Shown here one piece after another: positions 30,028-38,570 of a stretch of DNA of 64,000 nucleotides; positions within the stretch are counted from its first letter, which is position 1, and the number at the start of each line of letters is the position of its first letter. Below the pieces are notes generated by a model. That model saw only the letters and a list, made by a program, of their open reading frames with translations, had not been told where the DNA came from and searched no databases. The translations under genes were made by a program, and so were the position numbers. The DNA is from UBA7672 sp965279205 (GTDB taxonomy: Bacteria > Pseudomonadota > Alphaproteobacteria > Caulobacterales > Hyphomonadaceae), in NCBI GenBank assembly GCA_965279205.1, contig OZ257144.1:3596001-3660000 (forward strand), given 5' to 3'.

Positions 30028-31299
30028 GTGGCTGACGGCGTTTCGACACGCGAAAAGAAAGACCTCTACGCGGTCGGCGAGATCCCGCCCGACTTCCATG
30101 TGCCCAAGAACATGCACGCTTGGGCGATCCGCCGCGAGCGCCAGGGCCGTCCCAAACAAGCCATGCAGCTTGAGGTCGTGCCGACCCCGGAGATCGCTTC
30201 GGACGAGGTGCTCGTCCTCGTGATGGCTGCTGGCGTCAACTATAACGGCATCTGGGCCGGCCTCGGCGAGCCCGTGTCGATGTTCGACGTCCACAAGCAG
30301 CCTTTCCACGTCGCCGGTTCGGATGCCTCGGGCATCGTCTGGGCTGTCGGTAACAAAGTTAAGCGCTGGAAGCCCGGCGACGAAGTCGTCATCCACTGCA
30401 ACCAGGACGATGGCGACGACGAAGAGTGCAATGGCGGCGATCCCATGTTCTCGCCCTCGCAGCGCATCTGGGGTTACGAGACCCCGGACGGCTCTTTCGC
30501 CCAGTTCTGCCGCGTCCAGTCGCGTCAGCTGATGGAACGTCCCAAGCACCTGACCTGGGAAGAATCAGCCTGCTACACGCTGACGCTCGCCACCGCCTAC
30601 CGCATGCTGTTCGGCCACCGTCCGCACGTGCTGCGGCCGGGCCAGAACGTTCTCGTCTGGGGCGCCTCGGGCGGCCTCGGCTCGTATGCGGTGCAGCTCT
30701 GCGCCATCGCTGGCGCCAACGCGATCGGCGTTATTTCGGATGAATCGAAGACGGACTTCGTGCTGCAGATGGGCGCCAAGGGCGTCATCAACCGCTCGAA
30801 CTTCAAGTGCTGGGGCCAGCTTCCGAAAGTGAACACGCCCGAGTTCAACGACTACATGAAGGAAGCCCGCAAGTTCGGCAAAGCCATCTGGCAAGTCACG
30901 GGCGGCAAGGACGTCGACATCGTCTTTGAACACCCGGGCGAATCCACGATGCCGACCTCGGTGTTCGTCGTGAAGCGCGGCGGAATGGTCGTCATCTGCG
31001 CCGGCACCACCGGCTTCAACCTCACCATGGACGCCCGCTTCCTGTGGATGCGCCAGAAACGCGTGCAGGGCTCGCACTTCGCCAACCTGCTGCAGGCGTC
31101 ACAGGCGAACCAGCTGATGCTGGAGCGCCGCCTCGACCCGTGCATGTCGGAAGTCTTCCCGTGGGCCGACATTCCGGCTGCGCACGAGAAGATGCTCGAC
31201 AACAAGCACCTCCCCGGAAACATGGCCGTGCTGGTGACCTCGCCCAAGCCGGGCCTGCGCACCGTCGAGGACGTGCTGGAGGCTGGTCCGACGGCCTAA
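30028..31299 (+). CDS. ccrA: Crotonyl-CoA carboxylase/reductase
   Basis: This 423-residue MDR-superfamily enzyme reductively carboxylates crotonyl-CoA to (2S)-ethylmalonyl-CoA with NADPH and CO2, the signature step of the ethylmalonyl-CoA pathway. Diagnostic blocks are VLVLVMAAGVNYNGIWAG (conserved CO2-site Asn), WGYETPDGSFAQF, the NADP-binding VWGASGGLGSYAVQL, VFEHPGE and GSHFANL (conserved His). These CO2-site residues separate carboxylating from simple reductases. GTG 30028 is preferred because GGGGAG lies seven bases upstream, while GTG 30022 is only one base from it. The partner ecm gene lies about 6.5 kb upstream rather than adjacent. Confidence 0.95.
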   Translation: MADGVSTREKKDLYAVGEIPPDFHVPKNMHAWAIRRERQGRPKQAMQLEVVPTPEIASDEVLVLVMAAGVNYNGIWAGLGEPVSMFDVHKQPFHVAGSDASGIVWAVGNKVKRWKPGDEVVIHCNQDDGDDEECNGGDPMFSPSQRIWGYETPDGSFAQFCRVQSRQLMERPKHLTWEESACYTLTLATAYRMLFGHRPHVLRPGQNVLVWGASGGLGSYAVQLCAIAGANAIGVISDESKTDFVLQMGAKGVINRSNFKCWGQLPKVNTPEFNDYMKEARKFGKAIWQVTGGKDVDIVFEHPGESTMPTSVFVVKRGGMVVICAGTTGFNLTMDARFLWMRQKRVQGSHFANLLQASQANQLMLERRLDPCMSEVFPWADIPAAHEKMLDNKHLPGNMAVLVTSPKPGLRTVEDVLEAGPTA

Positions 31300-31366
31300 G
31301 CCCAGTCTAGGGAATTTCCAGCCCAGCCACTATATTGCCCTCGAACCCAATTCGAGGAGCGATCCC

Positions 31367-31882
31367 ATGGCATCACAGACCGAACGCGCCGTTCTCGCAG
31401 GCGGATGCTTCTGGGGCATGCAGGATCTGATCCGCAAGAAGCCTGGCGTCATCTCGACCCGCGTCGGCTATTCGGGCGGCGACGTTCCCAACGCCACCTA
31501 CCGCAACCACGGCACGCATGCCGAAGCGATCGAGATCATCTTCGATCCCGCTAAATGGTCCTATCGCGACCTGCTCGAATTCTTCTTCCAGATCCACGAC
31601 CCAACCACGAAGAACCGCCAGGGCAATGACATTGGCATGAGCTATCGCTCGGCAATCTACTACGAGAGCGACGAGCAGAAACGCATTGCGCTCGATACCA
31701 TCGCCGATGTCGACGCCTCCGGCCTCTGGCCCGGCAAGGTGGTAACGCAGGTCGAGCCCGTCGGTCCGTTCTGGCAGGCCGAACCGGAGCATCAGGATTA
31801 TCTGGAGCGCATTCCGGACGGCTACACCTGCCACTTCGCGCGACCGGGCTGGAAACTGCCTAAGCGGGCCGCTGCGGAGTAG
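31367..31882 (+). CDS. msrA: Peptide-methionine (S)-S-oxide reductase MsrA
   Basis: This 171-residue cytosolic MsrA reduces the S epimer of methionine sulfoxide in proteins. It has the catalytic GGCFWG motif (Cys-14), the GYSGG segment, and the substrate-pocket residues in FFFQIHDPTT and GNDIGMSYRSAIYY. The C-terminal GYTCHF may provide a resolving Cys. GAGGAGCG precedes the start. It is monocistronic and convergent with the alkyltransferase gene, 17 bases apart. Confidence 0.95.
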   Translation: MASQTERAVLAGGCFWGMQDLIRKKPGVISTRVGYSGGDVPNATYRNHGTHAEAIEIIFDPAKWSYRDLLEFFFQIHDPTTKNRQGNDIGMSYRSAIYYESDEQKRIALDTIADVDASGLWPGKVVTQVEPVGPFWQAEPEHQDYLERIPDGYTCHFARPGWKLPKRAAAE

Positions 31883-31899
31883 CGCACCGTTTTTTGTTA

Positions 31900-32469
31900 C
31901 TAGAGAAGTCGCGGCTGTTTCGGAGGCTCAGGCTTGCGGACCGGTTTCGCTTGCTCCGCTGCGGCCGCGCCTTCGATCTCCAGCAGCTTGAGTTTGGTCT
32001 CCGCGCCGCCGCGTGCTGAGAAACCGCCCAACTTGCCGCCCGCCGCAGTGACGCGATGACATGGCACGATGATCGGCCAGGGATTCTTGCCGAGCGCGGC
32101 GCCAACATCGCGGGCCAGCAGCCGGTCACCGAGCGTGGTCGCGATCGCGCCGTAGGTCAGGGTCTCGCCGGCCGGGATGCGCCGCGTAATCTCGTAGACC
32201 CTGGCGTTGAACTCGGGGACGCGCGTCAGGTCGAGACGCGCCGACGACAGGTCTGGCTTCTCACCACGCATCAAAGCCTGGACGCCTTTGATGAGCTCCT
32301 TCATCTCCAGCGTCGGCTGGGCCTCCGTCGCGCCCGGGACGCGCCGCGCGAATGACTTGCGGACAATTGCCGGGTCGCGCTCCGGCAGGTGCGCCGCGGT
32401 AAGGCCGCCCTCGGCCCAGGCGAGACCGGCCCAGCCAATCTCCGTTTCGAATATGCTGTAATGGCTCAT
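31900..32469 (-). CDS. ogt: Methylated-DNA-protein-cysteine methyltransferase (Ogt type)
   Basis: This 189-residue suicide DNA-repair protein carries the PCHRV active-site motif with acceptor Cys-137, preceded by RRIPAGETLTYGAIA and GAALGKNPWPIIV, the DNA-binding helix and hinge. It removes O6-alkyl groups from guanine. The N-terminal domain (about 1-80) lacks the Ada zinc cysteines, so this is the Ogt form. A Lys/Pro-rich tail of about 20 residues extends beyond the usual end. It is divergent from the ECF sigma gene. Confidence 0.92.
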   Translation of the reverse strand: MSHYSIFETEIGWAGLAWAEGGLTAAHLPERDPAIVRKSFARRVPGATEAQPTLEMKELIKGVQALMRGEKPDLSSARLDLTRVPEFNARVYEITRRIPAGETLTYGAIATTLGDRLLARDVGAALGKNPWPIIVPCHRVTAAGGKLGGFSARGGAETKLKLLEIEGAAAAEQAKPVRKPEPPKQPRLL

Positions 32470-32568
32470 GTCCCGAATATAGTGGCTGTCTGGCGGTCCG
32501 CAGCCGATTTTCGAACGTCATAGGCGACTGCCTGTAAGATTTCCCCGCCTGCCTCGACTATCTTCACA

Positions 32569-33159
32569 ATGGACATGAGCCGCCTGACCCAGGACGAGCA
32601 ATACGCCCGGGCCGCCGCCGAGTTCGGGCAGGCGTTGGGCCGGCTTGCCCGCGCCTATGAGCGCGACCCGGACCGTCAGCGCGACCTGCTGCAGGACATC
32701 CACTTCGCACTCTGGCGCAGTTTCGAGTCCTATGAGGGCCGAGCCAGCCTGCGGACCTGGGTCTACCGCGTCGCCCATAACACGGCGGCCAGCCACGTGC
32801 TGAAAGACGGGCGGGCGCGCACGTCGCACTGGGTCGACCTCGAAGCGGCTGCCGACGCGCCCGACCCGGCCAGCGGCCCCGACAGCCTTGAGGCAGTCGA
32901 TATCCTCGTTCGCCTGATGACCCTGATCCACACCCTCAAACCTCCCGACCGCCAGGTGATGCTGCTCTATCTCGACGGCCTCGACGCAAAGGAGACCGGC
33001 GAGATCACCGGCCTCTCCCCCGGCGCCATCGCCACCAGATCCACCGCATCAAGGCGGTGCTCGCAAAACGCTTCAACGCGAGTGATCCATCATGAGCATC
33101 GATCCGCGTTCCCTCTGGCAGACCATGCGCGTCGAGACGGTCGCGATCTCCGCCGCTGA
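32569..33159 (+). CDS. ECF-type sigma factor with a frameshift near its 3' end
   Basis: Sigma region 2 is visible (DLLQDIHFALWRSF, ASLRTWVYRVAHNTAASHV), as is region 4 (LKPPDRQVMLLYLDGLDAKETGEITGLSPGAIATR). Directly after this helix-turn-helix, at about 33037, the reading frame is lost. The +2 frame from ATC 33039 encodes IHRIKAVLAKRF, the expected end of region 4.2, and stops at TGA 33093-33095, overlapping the ATG of the next gene as ATGA. One base (probably a G in AGGATC) is missing, by mutation or sequencing error. As written, the product is 196 residues with a nonsense tail. The gene leads a three-gene operon. Confidence 0.75.
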   Translation: MDMSRLTQDEQYARAAAEFGQALGRLARAYERDPDRQRDLLQDIHFALWRSFESYEGRASLRTWVYRVAHNTAASHVLKDGRARTSHWVDLEAAADAPDPASGPDSLEAVDILVRLMTLIHTLKPPDRQVMLLYLDGLDAKETGEITGLSPGAIATRSTASRRCSQNASTRVIHHEHRSAFPLADHARRDGRDLRR

Positions 33160-33670
33160 GATGCGCGCGCGCGCCAAGGCGTTCGCCTGGAAGATCCGCC
33201 GCCGCAACCACATCGAATACATCGCCTGCGGCATCACCGCGGCGATCTTCGTCCTCTATGCCCTCTTCCCACGGGGAACGCTCCTGTGGCCCATCGCCAA
33301 CCTCATGATGGCGGCCGGAATGATCCTGATCGCCTTCAACCTGCACCGCCGCGCGCGTGCGGTGGACCCGCCCCCATCCACCACTGCAGCGGCGCTGATC
33401 GACTTCCAGATCAGGGAACTCACACGTCATCGCGATGCGCTGAGGACGGTCTGGTTCTGGTATGTGCTGCCGGCCGTGCCCGGCGCCATCCTGTGGTTCA
33501 TCGCGATGTGGATGAGCGTGGCGAACCCGGCGCGCATTGCATGGGGCCTCGGCGGCATGGCCATTGTCATGGCGCTGGTGTTCGCCTTGGTTATCCGGCT
33601 AAACCTTCGCGGCGCTGCCCGCCTGCAACGCATGATCGACGAACTCGACCGCTACAGGGAAAAACAATGA
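33092..33670 (+). CDS. Membrane protein encoded with ECF sigma factor (possible anti-sigma)
   Basis: This 192-residue protein has an N-terminal cytosolic segment of about 40 residues and four predicted helices (about 43-60, 67-84, 121-141 and 147-170). A short basic C-terminal tail ends DELDRYREKQ. I recognise no named family and see no zinc-binding HxxxCxxC anti-sigma motif. Its ATG overlaps the frame-restored end of the sigma gene, and its stop overlaps the next start as ATGA. Translational coupling to a sigma factor suggests, by inference only, an anti-sigma or sensor role. Confidence 0.7.
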   Translation: MSIDPRSLWQTMRVETVAISAAEMRARAKAFAWKIRRRNHIEYIACGITAAIFVLYALFPRGTLLWPIANLMMAAGMILIAFNLHRRARAVDPPPSTTAAALIDFQIRELTRHRDALRTVWFWYVLPAVPGAILWFIAMWMSVANPARIAWGLGGMAIVMALVFALVIRLNLRGAARLQRMIDELDRYREKQ

Positions 33671-35064
33671 TGCGTACGATTCTCCTGTCCGCTGCATTCG
33701 CTCTGGCTGCCTGCACTTCCACACCCGTGAGCGCGCAGTCCGCCTTTCCCGACACTGCAGCGCTGACACAGCTGCTGAAGGACCGCGTCGATGATGGCCG
33801 CGCGACCGGTCTCGTGCTTGGCGTCATGGAAGCTGACGGGTCGACGCGCATCGTCTCCTATGGTGACGCGGGTCCCGGCGCGCCTCCGCTTGGACCTGAT
33901 AGCGTCTTCGAGATCGGTTCGATCACGAAGGTCTTCACTGCGACCCTTCTCGCCGACATGGTGCGGAAGGGTGAAGTGAAGCTGGATAACGCGGCGCAGG
34001 CCTACGCCCCCGCCGGCATGGTTCTGCCGAAGCGCAGTGACAAGCAGATCACCCTCGCCAATCTCTCCGAGCAGAATTCCGGCCTGCCGCGCATGCCGAG
34101 CAATTTCCGCCCAGCCAACGCATCCAACCCGTATGTGGACTACACGCCTGAACAGCTCAACGCCTTCCTCGGCGGATACGCCTTGCCTCGCGATATCGGC
34201 GCGACGTTCGAATATTCGAACCTCGGCGTGGGCGTGCTTGGCGCTATCCTCGCCAACAAGACAGGCCGGTCCTACGAGGCGCTGGTGCAGGAACGCGTCC
34301 TCAAGCCGCTGAACATGACGATGAGCGGCATCACGCTGTCGCCGGCGATGCAGGCAGCGCTGGCCAAGGGGCATGGCCCCGGAGGCGCGGTTACCGCCAA
34401 CTGGGATCTGCCGACGCTCGCCGGCGCCGGCGCACTGCGGTCGAACATGACCGACATGCTGAAATTCCTCGATGCGAATGTCGGCGAACCGAAGAGCGAT
34501 CTCGAGCGCGCCATGCGCGACGCCCAGGCGCCGCGCGCGCCGGCTGGTCCCACCATGCAGATCGGCCTCAACTGGCTGACGATGAAAACAAAAGGCGGCG
34601 GCGAGATCGTCTGGCACAACGGCGGTACGGGCGGCTACGGATCCTTCATCGGTTTCGATCCGAAACGCGGCGTCGGCATCGTGTTGCTTTCCAATCGGTC
34701 AGGTGTGATCGACGATATCGCCATCCACCTGCTGGACCCAGCGAGCGCACTGACGCCAAAGCCGGCGCCACCGAAACAACGCGCGGCGATCGACGTGCCT
34801 GCTGCAACTCTGCAGAGCCATGCGGGCGTCTACGCGCTCGATACCGCACCTGACTTCAAGATCACCGTGACGTTCGAGAATGGCGGCCTGTTCGCGCAGG
34901 CGACCGGCCAGGGCAAGCTGCCGGTGTTTTCGGAGTCGGAAACGACGGTGTTCTACAAGATCGTCGACGCGCAGATCACCTTCTCGCCCGCAGCCGATGG
35001 TAAGCCGGCCTTTCTCATCCTTCATCAGGGTGGCGCGAACCAGAAAGCGACGAAGACAAACTAG
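33667..35064 (+). CDS. Beta-lactamase-family serine hydrolase (lipoprotein)
   Basis: This 465-residue penicillin-binding/class C beta-lactamase-like hydrolase has a lipoprotein signal (lipobox LAAC, Cys-16). The SxxK nucleophile motif is SITK (Ser-85, Lys-88), the second motif is YSN in FEYSNLGVG, and the third is HNGGTGGYGSF. A C-terminal domain (about 370-465) resembles the lipocalin-like extension of esterase EstB/DUF3471-type proteins. Family members are D-amino peptidases, esterases or beta-lactamases. The substrate is unknown. It is the third gene of the ECF operon, and its stop codon overlaps that of the convergent gene (CTAG). Confidence 0.85.
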   Translation: MMRTILLSAAFALAACTSTPVSAQSAFPDTAALTQLLKDRVDDGRATGLVLGVMEADGSTRIVSYGDAGPGAPPLGPDSVFEIGSITKVFTATLLADMVRKGEVKLDNAAQAYAPAGMVLPKRSDKQITLANLSEQNSGLPRMPSNFRPANASNPYVDYTPEQLNAFLGGYALPRDIGATFEYSNLGVGVLGAILANKTGRSYEALVQERVLKPLNMTMSGITLSPAMQAALAKGHGPGGAVTANWDLPTLAGAGALRSNMTDMLKFLDANVGEPKSDLERAMRDAQAPRAPAGPTMQIGLNWLTMKTKGGGEIVWHNGGTGGYGSFIGFDPKRGVGIVLLSNRSGVIDDIAIHLLDPASALTPKPAPPKQRAAIDVPAATLQSHAGVYALDTAPDFKITVTFENGGLFAQATGQGKLPVFSESETTVFYKIVDAQITFSPAADGKPAFLILHQGGANQKATKTN

Positions 35065-35546
35065 TCGTCGAGGGATCCGAACGGACCCTCCTCGTCTTCA
35101 TCGTCGGGCTCCAGGTCTTCTTCTTCGCTGTCATCCTCGTCGCCGTCGTCGGATTCTGCGTACCAAGCCGCCTCGTCCTCGACCGGCTTGGGCAGTCGAT
35201 CCTCGAGCAGATCGGCGAGAGTGCCGGGGCGTAGCTCGTCCGGCGCCTCGATCACCCATGAAAGAAACTCCTCCGGCCCGCCATTGAGATAGGGCGGCGG
35301 CGAGACCGGCTTGAAAACGCTGGCGAGCCGCTCCTCGACCGACAGATAGTTGAGAACCGCGCCCAGCTCCTGCACTGTGTGCCAAGCCAAATCATGGTCG
35401 ATGTCGATGGCGAACTTGACCCACCACTCGCCATCTTCTTCGCCAGAGCCGATGCCGCGCGAGGGTGTGTCGTTGATGTCCACGGCCGGTATCCGGCACA
35501 GAAAGTCGATCAGCTTTCCGAACTTCGGGTGGTGCTCGCCCGCCAT
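35061..35546 (-). CDS. Acidic-tailed protein of unknown function
   Basis: I do not recognise a family. The 161-residue product has an ordered N-terminal two-thirds (HPKFGKLIDFLCRIP, WWVKFAIDIDHDLAWHTVQELG, PEEFLSWVIEAP). A very acidic C-terminal tail of about 35 residues (mostly Asp and Glu) ends in GPFGSLDD. No signal peptide or membrane helix is present. ATG 35546 follows AGGGGAA; the open frame upstream lacks a suitable start. The tail could be a protein- or cation-binding extension. Confidence 0.65.
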   Translation of the reverse strand: MAGEHHPKFGKLIDFLCRIPAVDINDTPSRGIGSGEEDGEWWVKFAIDIDHDLAWHTVQELGAVLNYLSVEERLASVFKPVSPPPYLNGGPEEFLSWVIEAPDELRPGTLADLLEDRLPKPVEDEAAWYAESDDGDEDDSEEEDLEPDDEDEEGPFGSLDD

Positions 35547-35622
35547 CGTGATTCCCCTCACATCGTGATTGACCTTGCCTTGATCCGGGCCTTTGCTCCA
35601 GCAAAACAAGGAGGGGACACGC

Positions 35623-36081
35623 ATGGCGCAGCCGTGGAAAAAGGGACGCGGCAAGATGGGACCGATGGCGCCCCTGCTCGGCAGATGGAAAGCCGAAGCC
35701 GACACGCAGATGGGTCCTGTTTCCTGCGTCCGCGACTACCAGAAATTCGGCGACGGCTATGTCCGTCTCGAGGCTGAATGGAATTTCAAGGCCAAGGGCG
35801 CCGACATGAAGACCTACCGCGAGGTCTGCCTGTTCGGACCCGACAAGGATGGCGTCCTGACCTTCTGGTCCTACACCTCCGACGGCAAGAAGAGTTCAGG
35901 CAGGCTTTCGGAAGCGCCGGATGTCCACCCGCAGGCCGTCTGCTTCGAAGCGCAGATGGACCAGGGCCTCGCTCGTCAGATCTTCTGGCCAGATGAAAAA
36001 TCCGGCATGCGCTGGGCGGTGGAAGCCCGCAACAAGAAGGGCTGGAACCGGTTTACCGAACACCACTACCGGGCCGCCTGA
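35623..36081 (+). CDS. Conserved small protein of unknown function (lipocalin/DUF1579-like)
   Basis: This 152-residue soluble protein follows a strong AGGAGG ribosome-binding site. Alternating strands (LLGRWKAEA, YVRLEAEWNFKAKG, REVCLFGPDKDGVLTFWSY, ARQIFWPDEKSGMRWAVEA) suggest a beta-barrel like the THAP4/DUF1579 lipocalin-related proteins, but I cannot name the family. It ends RFTEHHYRAA. It is divergent from the acidic-tailed gene, with 76 bases between the starts. Confidence 0.65.
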   Translation: MAQPWKKGRGKMGPMAPLLGRWKAEADTQMGPVSCVRDYQKFGDGYVRLEAEWNFKAKGADMKTYREVCLFGPDKDGVLTFWSYTSDGKKSSGRLSEAPDVHPQAVCFEAQMDQGLARQIFWPDEKSGMRWAVEARNKKGWNRFTEHHYRAA

Positions 36082-36135
36082 TCTGGCGGTATCACTCCGG
36101 CCAGCAGACCCGATACGCCATTTGAGGAAACACCC

Positions 36136-36591
36136 ATGCGCCTGATGCTTCTTGCCGCCTCCGCCCTCGCCTTCGCCGCGTGCAGCGAATCGAAGCCTGC
36201 CGATCCCGCCGCCGCGCCTGCAGCCGACGCTGCCCCCGCCCACGACATGGCGGCGATGGACGACGGCATGAAGATGTCAGACTCAAGCGACGATGCAAAC
36301 ACCGCCGAAACGCCGGAAGGCTACACCTTCCACACGTTCCCGGCGAAGGTCGAAAGTGTCCACCTGCCCACCGCCGCTGGCGCCACCTGGACCGCCACCG
36401 CGTCCGACACAGCGCTGGTCGAAGTCGGCGAAGCCAAGGACGAAACGATGGCCAATGGCGCGCTGCATCACGTCGTGAAGGTGACGCCGAAGGCCTCGGG
36501 CAATGCCGAAGTGAAATTCGAGCGCCGGGCCAGCGCCGACGCCGCCTCGCCGGTCACCGAGACCCGCACCATCAAGTTCATGGTGCACTGA
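36136..36591 (+). CDS. Small lipoprotein of unknown function
   Basis: This 151-residue protein has a lipoprotein signal with lipobox AFAAC (Cys-16). An Ala/Pro/Asp/Met-rich linker (about 17-55) contains HDMAAMDDGMKM, which is reminiscent of metal-binding Met/His stretches. A C-terminal beta domain (about 60-151) resembles the chagasin/I42 protease-inhibitor fold in layout, but the key loops are not clear. It lies 54 bases after the preceding small gene and converges with the TPR regulator, 8 bases apart. Confidence 0.65.
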   Translation: MRLMLLAASALAFAACSESKPADPAAAPAADAAPAHDMAAMDDGMKMSDSSDDANTAETPEGYTFHTFPAKVESVHLPTAAGATWTATASDTALVEVGEAKDETMANGALHHVVKVTPKASGNAEVKFERRASADAASPVTETRTIKFMVH

Positions 36592-36599
36592 ACGCCGCC

Positions 36600-38177
36600 T
36601 TAGAAACCGTATCTTGCCAGCGCTTCCGAGAGGCGCCGGCGCGTGGCCGGGTCGCGGAACGGGAAAGCCCGGAAGAATTCGACCCTCGAGAGACCGGGGT
36701 CGCGTGCGCGCCCGGAGGCGGCCCAGACTTTCGCGCGCTCGTCATTGCCGTTGAGGCCGTGGGCAGCAGCCGCGATCATGCTAATCAGGGAATGCGCGCC
36801 GGGAGACATCGCCGAACGCTCGGCCCAGTCAGCGGCCTCTGCGACCTCACCCCGCCCGAAATGCGAGAAGGCGCGGATGCTCAGCATCGCATAGCGAAGG
36901 GGATCGAGCGGGCTCAGGGCCATCGCCGTGTCGACATCCAACTGGCTCTCTCGTGTGCTGCCGATCATCGACTCGACCCAGCCCTTCGAATACTTGGCCT
37001 GGGCGTAGTTTGGGTTCAGCGTATTGGCGCGCTCCAGCCAGGGAAGACTGCTCTCCAGCTCGCCGCGCAGCAGGAAGGCGCGGCCCATGGTGAAGTTTCC
37101 GAACGGATCCATCTGATCGCGTTCAAGCGACTGCTCGGCGAAGTGCTGCGCCAGCCTTGCCGATTCCGCTGTGTCGTCGGCATAGCGCAGGAAGGCGTCC
37201 TGGAAATGCGTGAAGGACAGGCCGGCATAGGCGCGTGCGAACCCCGGCTCCGTGGCGGCGGCGCGCTCGAACAGCGACGTGGCGAGCGCGTTGTCGGTCT
37301 TGTTGAAGCGATACATGTGGTGCAGCCCGAGATGATAGGCTGACCAGGCATCGAGGTGCTCCGGTAGCTTCAGGCGCGCAAGACGCGCTTCGTTCAGCGG
37401 GATCTGCAGCTCCAGCGCGCTGATGACGGCCCGGACGATCTCGTCACGGATCTCGTGCACGGCGCCCACCTCGGTGCGGAATTTTTCGCTCCAGACAACG
37501 CCTCTATCCTGGGTGTCGCAAAGCTCGACCAGCACCGTCATGGAGTTGCCGAGGATCTCGACGACCCCCGAAAGACAATAGCGGACATTCAGCGCCGCCC
37601 GGACGCGGTCGATGTCCGCATCCTCGCCGCGAAACCGGAACGACGAACCACGGGCGATCACGAACAGCCAGCGCAGCCGCGACAACTCTGTGATCAGATC
37701 ATCCGGCAATGCGTCGGCGATACCGAATTGCGGCCCGGCAATGCCGACAAGACGGAATGGCAGCACGGCGATGCTCGGCCGCGATGTCGGAACAGTGTGC
37801 GCCGGATCGGCGATCGGGGCGTCGTTGGTGTGAACGCGGATTTCGTGGACGGGCGCAGTCGCCGGAGCAGCGATGCTAACGTCTGCAACAAACCGGAAGC
37901 CGACACCGTGGATTGTTCGAATGAAGCGCTGGGCGCGGCCATCATCGCCGAGCGCCTGGCGAGCGGACTTGATGCGGCTGGCGACGGCGGAATCCGAGAC
38001 GATCCGTCCGTTCCAGATCCGTTCGATGAGTTCGTCCTTCGTGACCAGCCGCTCGCGGCTCTCCAGAAGGAAACTCAACAGCGCGAAGACCTGCGGTTCG
38101 ACGGCAACCGCAACGCCATTCGCGCGCAGCTCGACCCGGGCCGCATCCAGCTCAAAATGACCGAAAAGATAGATCAT
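36600..38177 (-). CDS. Winged-helix DNA-binding protein with TPR repeats
   Basis: This 525-residue protein has an N-terminal OmpR/PhoB-type winged helix (1-100: VFALLSFLLESRERLVTKDELIERIW split over strands, ending RTIHGVGFRFVA). A TolB-N-like alpha/beta domain follows (about 133-250, SIAVLPFRLV ... ELSRLRWLFVIARGSSF), then TPR repeats (about 265-500). CadC and related regulators use this winged helix but have a membrane helix after it. None is visible here, so this is a soluble regulator. It is divergent from the tautomerase-methyltransferase genes and is a candidate to control them. Confidence 0.82.
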   Translation of the reverse strand: MIYLFGHFELDAARVELRANGVAVAVEPQVFALLSFLLESRERLVTKDELIERIWNGRIVSDSAVASRIKSARQALGDDGRAQRFIRTIHGVGFRFVADVSIAAPATAPVHEIRVHTNDAPIADPAHTVPTSRPSIAVLPFRLVGIAGPQFGIADALPDDLITELSRLRWLFVIARGSSFRFRGEDADIDRVRAALNVRYCLSGVVEILGNSMTVLVELCDTQDRGVVWSEKFRTEVGAVHEIRDEIVRAVISALELQIPLNEARLARLKLPEHLDAWSAYHLGLHHMYRFNKTDNALATSLFERAAATEPGFARAYAGLSFTHFQDAFLRYADDTAESARLAQHFAEQSLERDQMDPFGNFTMGRAFLLRGELESSLPWLERANTLNPNYAQAKYSKGWVESMIGSTRESQLDVDTAMALSPLDPLRYAMLSIRAFSHFGRGEVAEAADWAERSAMSPGAHSLISMIAAAAHGLNGNDERAKVWAASGRARDPGLSRVEFFRAFPFRDPATRRRLSEALARYGF

Positions 38178-38314
38178 CTCGGCGCCTTATAGCATTTCTG
38201 CATGAAATCTCCGCAAGCCCTTCATGCCGTCTCCAAGCATCGACGGACGCCGCAGGGTAATTCGATGGGGTCAGAACGGACTCCATGTCCGCGAAGCATC
38301 AAGGAGAAATGCAA

Positions 38315-38539
38315 ATGCCCCTCGTAACGATCGAAGTCATCAAGGACGTGTTCACCCCCCATCAGAAGCAGGACATGATCAGGAAGGTCACGGATGCAGT
38401 CGTCGCCGTTGAAGGCGAAGCTCTGCGCGACGTGACCTGGGTCCGGGTCCAGGAAATCCAGCAAGGCGACTGGGGCATCGGCGGAAAGACGCTGACCGCC
38501 GCCGACGTAAGAGCGCTGGCGGCAAGTAAGGCCGCCTAG
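38315..38539 (+). CDS. 4-oxalocrotonate tautomerase family protein
   Basis: This 74-residue protein begins Met-Pro-Leu-Val-Thr-Ile, giving the N-terminal catalytic proline of the 4-oxalocrotonate tautomerase superfamily after Met removal. The helix FTPHQKQDMIRKVTDAVVAV and strand TWVRVQEI match the beta-alpha-beta unit. The family acts as hexamers or dimers on 2-hydroxydienes and related acids; the substrate is unknown. ATG 38315 is chosen because AAGGAG lies eight bases upstream and because it exposes Pro. It lies 31 bases before the methyltransferase gene in one operon. Confidence 0.82.
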   Translation: MPLVTIEVIKDVFTPHQKQDMIRKVTDAVVAVEGEALRDVTWVRVQEIQQGDWGIGGKTLTAADVRALAASKAA

Positions 38540-38570
38540 GGCCGATCAGGCACACATAAGGAGGCGTGAA

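Noticed and set aside
29573..30049. Minus-strand frame in the dat-ccr gap
   Set aside because: Composition is not protein-like, there is no ribosome-binding site, and it overlaps the ccr promoter region.
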